Part shown: piece by piece, positions 8,434 to 16,557 of the stretch
How positions within the stretch are numbered: position 1 is the stretch's first letter
Layout of the letters: each line of letters starts with the position of its first letter
Assembly: GCA_016786665.1 (NCBI GenBank)
Contig: JAEUVZ010000021.1
Coordinates: 1-64,000 of the forward strand
Direction of reading: 5' to 3'
Source: Flavipsychrobacter sp.
Lineage (GTDB): Bacteria; Bacteroidota; Bacteroidia; Chitinophagales; Chitinophagaceae
DNA length: 64,000 bases
The notes under the pieces: generated by a model
The model's database searches: none
What the model was told of the DNA's origin: nothing
The model's input: the letters and a program-made list of their open reading frames with translations, nothing else
Translations under genes and position numbers: made by a program

Positions 8434-8488
8434 ATCGCATAGTCTATTTTATCAATACGAACAACGATTTTAACCCTTCAATATGAAC

Positions 8489-8571
8489 CCAAAACTCTCC
8501 CTCATCCACGAGCAACGCTCTCCCCTGTTCCGTATTGTGGCTGTCTATAACGCAGGAGAGCAGGGTAAGCG
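8489..8571 (+). repeat. Dispersed repeat R2, copy 1
   Basis: About 75-80 bases shared with 9972-10055 and 11025-11098. Bounded by CTCTCC at the left and GGAGAG at the right, which are inverted copies of each other. The final 27 bases before and including GGAGAG are identical in all three copies. It follows paralogue 1. A frame beginning ATG at 8483 reads KLSLIHEQ through VYNAGE, but substitutions between copies fall at all codon positions. Confidence 0.8.
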
Positions 8572-8598
8572 CCAGTTTGAGAATAATGTCTGCGCCTT

Positions 8599-9189
8599 TC
8601 ATTTACCCCGTATAGAATATAGATATCCCCATTTGCCTATACTGAATACTCCCGTAAACTCGTCGCCGACTTCGTAGCGCGTATCCACCGATACTTTCAG
8701 CGTTCTGTCCAATTGCGTGTCTGTAACGTGAACATACCAAGAAATAGGTTCTGTACCGTACCGTCCGCTATTACGCGCCTCTTCAAACTTAGCAACACTC
8801 CCATGAATAGTAATTTTCTTGCCATCGCCCAGCACTGCGTTTAATATCTCTACCGAACAAGTAATATCATACAAAGTAATGAGCGTGGAAAAAAAGGAGA
8901 TAAACGTTACGCCCAACAACTGAACGAGGAAATTTAACAACCGATTCGAGGGCACTATTCTCTTAGTGTAAACTTTAAAAACACCATAAGCCGACAGCAA
9001 TGTTATTACTATTGCTATTGGCCACTTATAACCCGACACAACTTTCGAAACCCGGCTAAACTCAGAAAAATCGAATGCAAAACTGTAAGCACACAAAATA
9101 GCGAACTGGGACATGATGGCAACAAATAAAAACCAGCCAAATATTCGCCGTTTCTTTTGTCTCCGTTCATATGAGCTTTCTGATTCCAA
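8599..9189 (-). CDS. Unknown membrane protein with three helices and a C-terminal soluble domain
   Basis: 196 residues. A basic N-terminus (ERRQKKRR) is followed by three hydrophobic segments at about residues 18-39, 53-72 and 84-107. The remaining about 85 residues are soluble and rich in beta-forming residues (for example ISWYVHV, LKVSV, YEVGDEF). I do not recognise the family. It is the only minus-strand gene in the accessory segment and lies between R2 copy 1 and R1 copy B, so it interrupts what would otherwise be two successive R1-gene-R2 units. Confidence 0.65.
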   Translation of the reverse strand: MESESSYERRQKKRRIFGWFLFVAIMSQFAILCAYSFAFDFSEFSRVSKVVSGYKWPIAIVITLLSAYGVFKVYTKRIVPSNRLLNFLVQLLGVTFISFFSTLITLYDITCSVEILNAVLGDGKKITIHGSVAKFEEARNSGRYGTEPISWYVHVTDTQLDRTLKVSVDTRYEVGDEFTGVFSIGKWGYLYSIRGK

Positions 9190-9241
9190 TGCTTAGCTGT
9201 GTACTACAATATAGCACAAAAAAGCAGATGGGCTTAACGAA

Positions 9242-9337
9242 GATTCGGCTTTGTCTCTTTGCTGCCGGGCACAGCCCTTCGTTTTATTGGTGGATTTAAG
9301 TTGCGCTGAAGCTAAACTTAAAACAGTGTGGGGGGAC
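9242..9337 (+). repeat. Dispersed repeat R1, copy B
   Basis: Second copy of the 95-base element at 7755-7849, including the inverted repeat TTTAAGTT (9295-9302) / AACTTAAA (9315-9322) and the G-run end. It lies 60 bases upstream of paralogue 2, mirroring the arrangement at paralogue 1. Confidence 0.8.
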
Positions 9338-9397
9338 GGGAAATATTCATAAATTAGCACTACGAGCAATCAGTATCCTCAGTAAGTACTTTAAAAC

Positions 9398-9871
9398 ATG
9401 AATAGGAAGTTCAACATTAGATTCAGTGCATACGATGAGAACAATCTACCTATATCGGTTAAGGTTAACGACTATCTTGAAGATTTTATCAGAATTAACA
9501 TCCTTGAACCCAAGAAAATAATTGTCAACGCCAAAATGAGTGTTGTACTAGTCATGCTGTTAAAAGATGATGAGCCAGGATATCGGGAAATGGAAGTAGT
9601 TGATATACTTAAGCCGAGAAAAGTCAAAGAAGAAAACATCAAACTGTTCTGGTATATTTTACCACTCACCCGTATTAATGAGTCGAAAAATGAATTACAT
9701 AAGTTAGTGCAACTTACAATTCAGGCTGTTAAAATGTTTTTTACTGAGTACTACCATAAGGCCGACAAACAATTTCTGGAGAATGTATTTAATCGAATTG
9801 ATTACTCGTATCTATCATCTATAAAGTATCCTGCTGCAATAAGCGAACAGGAAAAAGCGTATATGGGATAA
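9398..9871 (+). CDS. Unknown small protein, paralogue 2 of an accessory pair
   Basis: 157 residues, homologous over its whole length to the protein at 7951-8433 (shared KFNIRFS, LPIS, YLEDF, KKII, YILP, FFTEYY, YPAA). It starts at ATG 9398. There is no signal peptide or membrane helix, and the base composition is A+T rich. The copies have diverged strongly at protein level, whereas the flanking R1 repeats are about 95% alike, so the genes and their flanks have different histories. The function is unknown; a cytosolic immunity-type protein is one possibility. Confidence 0.75.
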   Translation: MNRKFNIRFSAYDENNLPISVKVNDYLEDFIRINILEPKKIIVNAKMSVVLVMLLKDDEPGYREMEVVDILKPRKVKEENIKLFWYILPLTRINESKNELHKLVQLTIQAVKMFFTEYYHKADKQFLENVFNRIDYSYLSSIKYPAAISEQEKAYMG

Positions 9872-9971
9872 TGTGTTTGGTTTTCACCTCACCGTGAGAT
9901 ACCATTAATATTTGTTTAAACAACATTACAAGTAATATAATCGTTTTAAAAAAATGAAGATTAAACAGGCA

Positions 9972-10055
9972 CCCCAAACTCTCCCTCATCCACGAGCAAA
10001 GCTTTCCTCTGTTCCATATTGTGGCTGTCTATAACGCAGGAGAGGAGGGTAAGCG
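9972..10055 (+). repeat. Dispersed repeat R2, copy 2
   Basis: Matches 8489-8571 through the CTCTCC and GGAGAG ends and beyond into GGGTAAGCG. It lies 100 bases after the stop of paralogue 2. The ATG at 9954 is out of frame with the conserved reading, so this copy cannot encode the peptide seen in copy 3. Confidence 0.8.
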
Positions 10056-10166
10056 TGCGGTAGTGTTACAAACAGTATTCCGGTGCGTACTCGTTGCAGA
10101 CGAAGACGAGTTGGGGGGAACTCAATAAGTTAAAACAAATTATGACAAATGAATATTGCTGGAATT

Positions 10167-10991
10167 ATGATAAAGAGAATAAAACTTATCGGAGTAGCAA
10201 TGTTTATTATCATATTCTCTTGTAAGAATGTTGATAATCAAACACTTACTACTGACAAATTTTATAGCGTGGCGGCAGATTTAGCTGGTATTCGGTTAGA
10301 TACTTTTCAACGTGATTTCAGGTTACAGGATAGTGCTCAAATTCACTCTTTAGATCTCACTTTTTATGAATTTTCTCCAATAGATTACTATCCAGCAGAA
10401 AAATATACCATCTACAACTTAATAATTCAAAAAGACGGAAACAAATATCTTCTTCAGAGATGTAACCCTGGCGGATGGTTTGTAGAAGCAGAACAATTTT
10501 TCTCAAAAACAATGAATTCAGATTTAATCCCCAGAAAGGTGGATTGGCTAAGGATTGAACAGATTCCATTGGAACTGAAAATTGAAAGTATTCTGAATAA
10601 CTCTCCACGTTCAGTAAAAGATAGATATAATAGAAAAACTTTGGACAGCTTTTTCAAATATTCAATTGCTTACCCGATAGCTTCGAAGCCGGGAAAATAC
10701 AGAAGAAATGTCCTGATCAGAACAAAAAAAGAGCTCGATGAATACTTTAGTTCCCCGTCAATTGACAGGCCGGGTCAAACAGAAGAGTATCGAAATGAAT
10801 TCAGAGCTTTTTTAGATTCCAATCTCCTCAAAGAAAATTTCTTTATTTACAAAAATGCGAATACAGACGATTTCGTTGTCATTACAATTAATGAAGAATT
10901 CCAAGATGCAGCAGCAGGTGAAAGATTTTATTTAAATTATTCCTGGAATGACATACTGTTTATAATCCGAATCTACACATATAGGATGTAA
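10167..10991 (+). CDS. Unknown lipoprotein of the accessory segment
   Basis: 274 residues from this start. The N-terminus MIKRIKLIGVAMFIIIFSC is a lipoprotein signal with a lipobox ending at Cys19, which is why I prefer 10167 over the in-frame ATG at 10149. The mature part is hydrophilic, with no recognised domain and no repeats. A+T-rich codon use matches the two paralogues nearby, suggesting a shared origin. It lies between R2 copies 2 and 3. It is probably anchored in the inner or outer membrane facing the periplasm; its role is unknown. Confidence 0.7.
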   Translation: MIKRIKLIGVAMFIIIFSCKNVDNQTLTTDKFYSVAADLAGIRLDTFQRDFRLQDSAQIHSLDLTFYEFSPIDYYPAEKYTIYNLIIQKDGNKYLLQRCNPGGWFVEAEQFFSKTMNSDLIPRKVDWLRIEQIPLELKIESILNNSPRSVKDRYNRKTLDSFFKYSIAYPIASKPGKYRRNVLIRTKKELDEYFSSPSIDRPGQTEEYRNEFRAFLDSNLLKENFFIYKNANTDDFVVITINEEFQDAAAGERFYLNYSWNDILFIIRIYTYRM

Positions 10992-11024
10992 GTTATCTTA
11001 GGCGTTTTGATTAAATCTCATGCA

Positions 11025-11098
11025 CTCCAAACTCTCCCTTATCAACGAGCAAAGCTCTCCCCTCTACCGTATTGTGGCTGTCTATAACGCAGGAGAGC
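11025..11098 (+). repeat. Dispersed repeat R2, copy 3
   Basis: Third copy of the element, 33 bases after the lipoprotein stop and about 90 bases before the TPR-AAA gene. It ends exactly at GGAGAG and diverges afterwards. A 30-codon frame (ATG 11020 to TAA 11112) reads through it; I treat it as incidental. Confidence 0.8.
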
Positions 11099-11190
11099 CA
11101 ATCATTAAATAAAATGATACTGTAAATGGTTTCTTAATAGACTCTTACTATATTCACACAGGCTAGCTGATACATAATAATAGCCTATTT

Positions 11191-12495
11191 ATGAGCGACA
11201 CTACTATAAACAGCTTAAGGGAAGCGTTAGGACATTCACCCGACAACAGACCACTCCGGCACTTGCTGGCTAGCACCCTGCTAGACATGAACAGGCTTGA
11301 TGAAGCCGAGGTAGAGTATTCCATATTGTTGAAAAATGCGAATGACATACCGGCAAAGATGGGATTAGCTAAGGTTTTCTTTATGAAAGGAAGCTATTCT
11401 GCCTGTAACGTTGTCCTGGAAGCATTGATCGAAAGTGGGATACATGACAAAAACGCCTTTACACTGTATGCAAAAGCGCTACTGAAGGAGAACGCCTATG
11501 CCAAAGCTATAGAAGCATATAAGAAAGCATTGGCAATAGATCCCGGACACATTGACGAAGAACTGGATAAAGAGCTAAGAGTTAAAGGTGCTGTAATGAT
11601 GCCTGAAGAAGAAGAGGTAGATAGCCGCTTCCTGGAAAAGCCCGCCATTAATTTTAAAGATGTGGGAGGTATGGAGTCTGTAAAAAAGGAGATAGAGTTA
11701 AAGATCATTAAGCCACTGCTTCACCCGGAGCTCTATAAAGCTTATGGTAAAAAGGTAGGCGGAGGTATATTATTGTACGGTCCACCGGGGTGTGGCAAAA
11801 CATATATCGCTAAAGCAACGGCAGGCCAGGTAAACGCAAAATTTATTAATGTAAGTCTTAATGACATCCTGGATATGTGGATGGGGAATAGTGAGAAGAA
11901 CCTGCACGATATTTTTGAGCTGGCCCGCGCAAATACACCTTGTGTATTATTTATAGACGAGATAGATGCACTTGGCGCCAACAGAAGTGACATGAAGCAG
12001 TCCAGCGGGCGACAGCTGATCAACCAGTTACTCACAGAGCTTGACGGGATCAATGAAGCCAATGAGGGTGTGCTGATCATTGGCGCAACCAATACACCGT
12101 GGAACCTTGACCCCGCGTTCAGGCGCCCGGGCAGATTCGATAGGATCATTTTTGTTCCGCCACCCGATGCTGCAACCAGGGACTCTATATTGAGACTAAA
12201 GCTGAACAGCAAACCTGTGGGGGCCATTGATGTTGAAAGTATTGTTAAGAAAACGGAACATTATTCCGGTGCGGATATAGATGCCATCATTGATATTGCT
12301 ATCGAGCTTAAGCTTGAAGCCTCATTTGAGGACGGTGTGCCGAAGCCGCTGGAAACAAAAGACCTTACCAACGCAGTGAAGAGGCACAAAGCCAGCACAC
12401 AGGAATGGTTTTCTACTGCCAAAAATTTTGCGATGTTCGCTAATGATTCAGGTTTATATGACGACATCCTGATGTATCTAAAAATAAAAAAATGA
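11191..12495 (+). CDS. AAA ATPase of the Cdc48 type with N-terminal TPR repeats
   Basis: 434 residues. The N-terminal about 130 residues form TPR-like helical repeats (for example NRLDEAEVEYSILLKNA and AYAKAIEAYKKALAIDP). A single AAA domain follows: Walker A GPPGCGKT at 197-204, pore loop with WMG before NSEKNL, Walker B VLFIDE at 252-257, sensor region GATN and the second region of homology ending RRPGRFDR at 311-318, as in Cdc48/p97 rather than FtsH or Lon. The usual Cdc48 N-domain is replaced by TPRs and there is only one ATPase ring. No protease domain is present. The stop overlaps the next gene's ATG by 4 bases. I infer a protein-remodelling ATPase that takes its substrates through the TPRs or through the partner membrane protein. 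Confidence 0.88.
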   Translation: MSDTTINSLREALGHSPDNRPLRHLLASTLLDMNRLDEAEVEYSILLKNANDIPAKMGLAKVFFMKGSYSACNVVLEALIESGIHDKNAFTLYAKALLKENAYAKAIEAYKKALAIDPGHIDEELDKELRVKGAVMMPEEEEVDSRFLEKPAINFKDVGGMESVKKEIELKIIKPLLHPELYKAYGKKVGGGILLYGPPGCGKTYIAKATAGQVNAKFINVSLNDILDMWMGNSEKNLHDIFELARANTPCVLFIDEIDALGANRSDMKQSSGRQLINQLLTELDGINEANEGVLIIGATNTPWNLDPAFRRPGRFDRIIFVPPPDAATRDSILRLKLNSKPVGAIDVESIVKKTEHYSGADIDAIIDIAIELKLEASFEDGVPKPLETKDLTNAVKRHKASTQEWFSTAKNFAMFANDSGLYDDILMYLKIKK

Positions 12496-13748
12496 CTAAC
12501 GACCCTAAACTCTCAAAGATCGAGATACTGATACAGCAGAAGAAATTTTCGGCTGCTGAGACTGCATTGCAAGATATCCTTTCAGCTGACCCAAATAATA
12601 CGCACTACATCGCGCTGTTGGCTGAAGTTAGTTTGCAACAAGACAAATTTGATGTAGCTGGTGCGCTGATCTCCAATGCGATAGGCCTGAAACCCGATTC
12701 TCCGTATCTGTTCTACATCAAGTCTCGTATTGCTATTCAGCAAGACAAACTGGAAGAAGCAGAACAGGACATAGAGATGTCCATTAAGTTGGATCCTTAT
12801 GATGCAGATTATCATGCCGTGTTGGCGAATATTAAACTCATACGTAAGCAATACAACGAAGCGTTGGATATTGCTGATCGTGCACTGGAGATGGATGCGG
12901 AAAATATAGTAGCATTGAATACCCGCAGCACGGCGTTGATTAAACTAAACAGAAAGGAGGAGTCTTATGCTACGATTGAGGGTGCATTGCGGGAAGACCC
13001 CAATAACGCTTTCACCCATGCCAATTATGGATGGGGTTTATTGGAAAAAGGCGATCATATTAAGGCGTTAGAACATTTCCGGGAGTCGTTGAGGAATGAC
13101 CCGCATCATGGGTATGCACAGGCAGGAATGCTGGAAGCTATTAAAGCAACTAACCCTGTATATAGGGTGTTTCTCAGGTATGGATTTTGGCTCGGTAATT
13201 TAACGGCAAAATACCAGTGGGGCGTTATCATTGGTTTTTATCTAGTCTCAAGAATACTTAAGACTATAGCAAAAAATAACCCAAATCTTCAACCCTATCT
13301 AACTCCTTTGATTGTGGTACTTGCATTGATCGCATTTTCCACATGGGTAATAAATCCTATCAGTAATCTGTTTTTGAGGTTTAATAAGTATGGACAATTG
13401 TTGCTTGACAAAAAGGAGAAGATGAGCTCAAATTTCGTTGCGCTAAGTTTCGCTACATTTTTGATCGGGATAGGATTGTACTTTGCTTTATCTGATCAGA
13501 AAATACTAACAATCGCAGTATTCGGTTTTGCTATGATGGTGCCGTTCAGCGTTATGTTTACCGCTTCCAAGCCCAGGAATGCTTTATTAGTATATGCTAT
13601 GGCGATGGCAGCAGCAGGGATCTACGCTATCGCACAAACCTTTTCGTCGGGGGAACTATTTAACCCAATGACGACCGTATTTTTATTGGGTTTTGTCGCA
13701 TTCCAATGGGTTGCTAATTTTCTTATAATAAGGGAAAATAATTATTGA
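12492..13748 (+). CDS. TPR protein with six predicted transmembrane helices
   Basis: 418 residues, translationally coupled (ATGA overlap) to the TPR-AAA gene. Residues about 1-210 are tandem TPR units (for example KLEEAEQDIEMSIKLDPYD). The C-terminal half has six hydrophobic stretches at roughly 238-255, 273-292, 312-333, 339-357, 363-383 and 391-413. The TPR domain would face the cytosol if the N-terminus is inside. I recognise no enzymatic motif. Tight pairing suggests that it is the membrane anchor or substrate receptor of the ATPase, joined through TPR contacts. This is an inference from gene order and domain content. Confidence 0.82.
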   Translation: MTNDPKLSKIEILIQQKKFSAAETALQDILSADPNNTHYIALLAEVSLQQDKFDVAGALISNAIGLKPDSPYLFYIKSRIAIQQDKLEEAEQDIEMSIKLDPYDADYHAVLANIKLIRKQYNEALDIADRALEMDAENIVALNTRSTALIKLNRKEESYATIEGALREDPNNAFTHANYGWGLLEKGDHIKALEHFRESLRNDPHHGYAQAGMLEAIKATNPVYRVFLRYGFWLGNLTAKYQWGVIIGFYLVSRILKTIAKNNPNLQPYLTPLIVVLALIAFSTWVINPISNLFLRFNKYGQLLLDKKEKMSSNFVALSFATFLIGIGLYFALSDQKILTIAVFGFAMMVPFSVMFTASKPRNALLVYAMAMAAAGIYAIAQTFSSGELFNPMTTVFLLGFVAFQWVANFLIIRENNY

Positions 13749-13788
13749 GTGCATTGCGGTTAGCGACAGATGCAAATTCAACTACCTT

Positions 13789-14098
13789 ATGTCTCCGCAC
13801 TCTGTTCTACCCTTGTCCATTCCAATTACTAACAATACCGTTGACATCGCCTACACTGGACGAAGCTATACTAGTAGAAGAAGAAAGCACTACCGGCAAG
13901 CCGAATCACTTTGACCAAGTAAAGAGTTCGGTACTGCGGCACAGCAAGTATACCGTGTATTACTGTACCCAATACATTGAACACTACGGGATAAAGGGCG
14001 CTACTATCACCCCTCACATGCAAGAGGAGGTATCTTTTAAGGCCTTTGCAGCCGGTACGGACCCGTTTCTGGAATTGATCAAAAACTCCAAAGATTGA
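13789..14098 (+). pseudogene. Gene remnant with probable frameshift
   Basis: An ATG at 13789 opens a frame reading MSPHSVLPLSIPITNNTVDIA and stops at about 13917. The protein-like continuation (LDEAILVEEESTTGKPNH, then YCTQYIEHYG and FAAGTDPFLELIKN) is in another frame that has no ATG at its beginning, so a frameshift near 13855 is the simplest reading. It lies at the right edge of the accessory segment, 27 bases from the stop of the next core gene. The family is not recognised. A short intact gene starting inside the second frame cannot be excluded. Confidence 0.45.
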
Positions 14099-14125
14099 TG
14101 GAGAGGGAAAATTAAGTATCCCTCC

Positions 14126-14767
14126 CTACAAGAAGCTAAAGCCTGCATGCAGCTGTATGGTGTTTTGCTGCCAGGCGCCGGAGGTGCTGGTGTTGTTGAT
14201 GCTGGAGAGGCCAAACACATAGCGGGCACCCACTACCACCTTTACCGGGGTTTTGAGTTCCAGGCCCACTACGCCGCAGAAGTCGTTGTTGGTAAAGAGG
14301 GCTTTGGCGTCCTGCACGAGTTCGTCGGCGTCGCGCACGCTTACAATGCCGGAGTATTGCGGCCCCGCCTGCACCCATAGCATGGGCAGCACCTTAAACT
14401 GCAACAGCAGGGGTATATTGATGTAGCCCACCGAGAAGCGCCCGTTCCGGGAAGAGTCAACGGGCTGGCGAAAGGCGACCCTGGGGTAGGTGGTGTAGAA
14501 GTCGGGCCCGGTAGTTGTGTAGGAGGTTTGGCTGAAAAAAGCTTCGGCCTGCACGCCAAACTTCTTGAAGCGTATGCCGGTAAACATCCCCGCCAGGAAG
14601 TTGGCTTTATAACCGTTCTCCCAGCTATCGCCCCTCAGCTGTGCAAAGTTGGCCCCGGCCTTCAGGCCCAGGTCTATATTGGGCTTAGGGGGTAGCTGCG
14701 CGCCGGCCATAGCGGGCAAGAGGAAGAGTGTAACTGCCAGTAGTATGTTTTTCATAGAATGCTTCAT
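14126..14767 (-). CDS. PorT-family outer-membrane beta-barrel protein
   Basis: 213 residues starting MKHSMKN; a second possible start is the Met four codons later, which begins a signal peptide cleaved after AMAGA. The mature protein begins PKPNIDLGLKAGANFAQL, the opening strand of the small porin family with outer-membrane beta-barrel domain common in Bacteroidota, and ends in aromatic-terminated strands (LHAGFSFL). Function unknown; PorT of the type IX system is a relative but there is no specific reason to equate them. The upstream frame extends without a start codon into bshC, which I reject as coding. Confidence 0.82.
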   Translation of the reverse strand: MKHSMKNILLAVTLFLLPAMAGAQLPPKPNIDLGLKAGANFAQLRGDSWENGYKANFLAGMFTGIRFKKFGVQAEAFFSQTSYTTTGPDFYTTYPRVAFRQPVDSSRNGRFSVGYINIPLLLQFKVLPMLWVQAGPQYSGIVSVRDADELVQDAKALFTNNDFCGVVGLELKTPVKVVVGARYVFGLSSINNTSTSGAWQQNTIQLHAGFSFL

Positions 14768-14820
14768 TTTTAATAACGCCTGCAAAGATAACTGTGCCGC
14801 TAAAAAAGTGTGCCGCAAAG

Positions 14821-16425
14821 TCAGCCCTCCTCTTCCAGCACAAGGAAGGCGGGATGGAAGGGGCGGATAGCCTCCTTCAGCACATTGAGAAAGGCGGGGC
14901 CCTGCTGCAGGTAGTAGGCGGCGAAGTTGTCTACCCGCTCCTGCAGGGTGCCACCGGGAAACAGGGCCGCGCGCAGGCGCGAGATGCGGGCAAGCTGCAC
15001 TTCCATTTTGCGTTTTTCGGCACGGAGCATTTTCTTTTCCAGCACCTGTAGCTGGTGCTGTATGCGCGCGAAGGCGGCCCCGGCCGAGGCGGCCAGTGTG
15101 GGGTCTACCGCGGCGGCCTTCTGACGCAGGCGGTGCAGGATGGCTTCCATTTCCGCACTTTCGGCATCGGTTTGCCAGGGAGCGGTGGCCTGGGTGGCCA
15201 TGTATTTTTTCACCAGTTGGGCCTCGGGCAGAAAAACATCGGCGGTGGTGAGGCCGAGCTGCCGGCGCAGGCGCACGGCGCTCCCCGGAACCCACAGCAC
15301 CGACTGGCGGAGCTGTATAGCCGGGTAGAATACCCCGTAATGGCTAAACAACCCACGCAACTGCATCCAGTAGGCCACCTCAGCACCGCCGCCTATGAAG
15401 GCTACGTTGGGCAAGATGGTTTCCTGGTAGAGGCCGCGCAGTATCACGTTGGGGCTAAACATTTCCGGAGTTTCGTCTATGGCCTGCAGCAGTTGCTGCT
15501 CTGTAAAGCTGATGGCGGTATTGAGCACCACCCATTTATCGCCGCTTTTCTCTATGCGCTCGCGGGTGTTATCCGCCAGGTAAAACAGGTTGATGGGGCG
15601 GGGGTAGGCCTGCGATCTATAATTTGCCTCCAGCTTTTGCACCTCGGCCGATACGATGCCGTAGGCGGAGTGGTGCAGTACATCGTCTTTCATCACCGGG
15701 GCGAAAGCCGCTTTCAGCCTGCGGTCGTCGGGGTTCAGCACGATAAGGCCAAAGCGGCCGAAGAGCTCATTGACGAGGTATTGCGTAGCCGAGGCTATAG
15801 TATCGTGGTGGAGGTAGGCCTGGGTGAGTATATTTTTCAGCTCGGTAAAGTGCTCGCCCGGCGGCCCCATAATGCGGAAAAGCTCGGCCAGTAGCGCCTC
15901 CAGCCCTTCGGGCTTCATGCGGCCTACGGCGCCAGCCTGCCCGGCGCCATCCCATACAAAGCGGCGCCCCTCGTAGCGAAAGGTGCCCAACTCGGCGAGG
16001 TCGTTGTCTTCGCTACCCATGTAGTAGACAGGGACAAAGTTCTTCCCGGGACACTCGGCCTGCAGGTCTTCGGCCAGCTTTATGGCGTGGAGTATCTTGT
16101 AGATAAAATAAAGGTAGCCCGTGAGCAGATTGGGCTGGTGGGCAGTGCATACCGTGTAGGTATTTTCGTTCGCTAGCAGGGCCAGGTTGCGGTCTACCCG
16201 CTCGTGGCGGGCCAGGTTGCGGTACTGGGATTGCAGCACATCGGCCAGCAGTGCGCGGTCTACCGGGAAGCCTTGCCTCTGGCGTACCGCGTCCAGTATG
16301 CCTTCCTTGTCCGGGCTGAACGTATAGAATGGCTTCAGATCGTCTTGGGCTGCCAGGTAGTCGGTCACCAGGCGGGAGAAATAGCCGGTGCGCTCATAAG
16401 GCAGGTATGTACAGGCAGGTTCCAA
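14821..16425 (-). CDS. bshC: Bacillithiol biosynthesis cysteine-adding enzyme
   Basis: 534 residues, the normal length of BshC, the enzyme thought to add cysteine to GlcN-malate in the last step of bacillithiol (the low-molecular-weight thiol) synthesis. Recognisable features are the N-terminal YLPYERTGYFS region, TAHQPNLLTGYLYFIYKI with the Rossmann-like core, YMGSEDNDLAELG, and the coiled-coil-rich C-terminal half. Many Bacteroidota use bacillithiol. The gene is divergent from radC and 53 bases upstream of the beta-barrel gene. bshA and bshB are not in this window. Confidence 0.92.
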   Translation of the reverse strand: MEPACTYLPYERTGYFSRLVTDYLAAQDDLKPFYTFSPDKEGILDAVRQRQGFPVDRALLADVLQSQYRNLARHERVDRNLALLANENTYTVCTAHQPNLLTGYLYFIYKILHAIKLAEDLQAECPGKNFVPVYYMGSEDNDLAELGTFRYEGRRFVWDGAGQAGAVGRMKPEGLEALLAELFRIMGPPGEHFTELKNILTQAYLHHDTIASATQYLVNELFGRFGLIVLNPDDRRLKAAFAPVMKDDVLHHSAYGIVSAEVQKLEANYRSQAYPRPINLFYLADNTRERIEKSGDKWVVLNTAISFTEQQLLQAIDETPEMFSPNVILRGLYQETILPNVAFIGGGAEVAYWMQLRGLFSHYGVFYPAIQLRQSVLWVPGSAVRLRRQLGLTTADVFLPEAQLVKKYMATQATAPWQTDAESAEMEAILHRLRQKAAAVDPTLAASAGAAFARIQHQLQVLEKKMLRAEKRKMEVQLARISRLRAALFPGGTLQERVDNFAAYYLQQGPAFLNVLKEAIRPFHPAFLVLEEEG

Positions 16426-16539
16426 ATACGCGTTCGTTTTTTATTGAGAAGACGAAGTTACTATTACCGGGCGAAAACAACTTTATATGTTGATAGCGGA
16501 AAACAATCCACATTTTTCGGCGGGTGGCGGGCCAGGGCG

Positions 16540-16547
16540 TACATTTG
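16540..16547 (+). promoter_or_regulatory. Candidate -7 element for radC (TACATTTG)
   Basis: Exact TAnnTTTG match; TTTC at 16515-16518 is a plausible -33 element at 21 bases. Transcription would begin only a few bases before the chosen radC ATG, giving a nearly leaderless message. Confidence 0.4.
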
Positions 16548-16557
16548 GGAAACGGCT

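Noticed and set aside
8483-8677. 64-codon frame reading through R2 copy 1 (KLSLIHEQ...)
   Set aside because: The start is absent in copy 2, the substitutions among copies fall at all codon positions, and the end runs antisense into the membrane gene. I treat R2 as a repeat.
8489-11098. Integron attC array
   Set aside because: The required GTTRRRY/RYYYAAC core sites and an integrase are absent; only the position resembles a cassette array.
11020-11112. 30-codon frame over R2 copy 3
   Set aside because: Same repeat, too short, no supporting signal.
14768-15295. Upstream extension of the beta-barrel frame
   Set aside because: Arg/Pro/Gly-rich translation inside bshC with no in-frame signal; the barrel has its own signal peptide at 14767.
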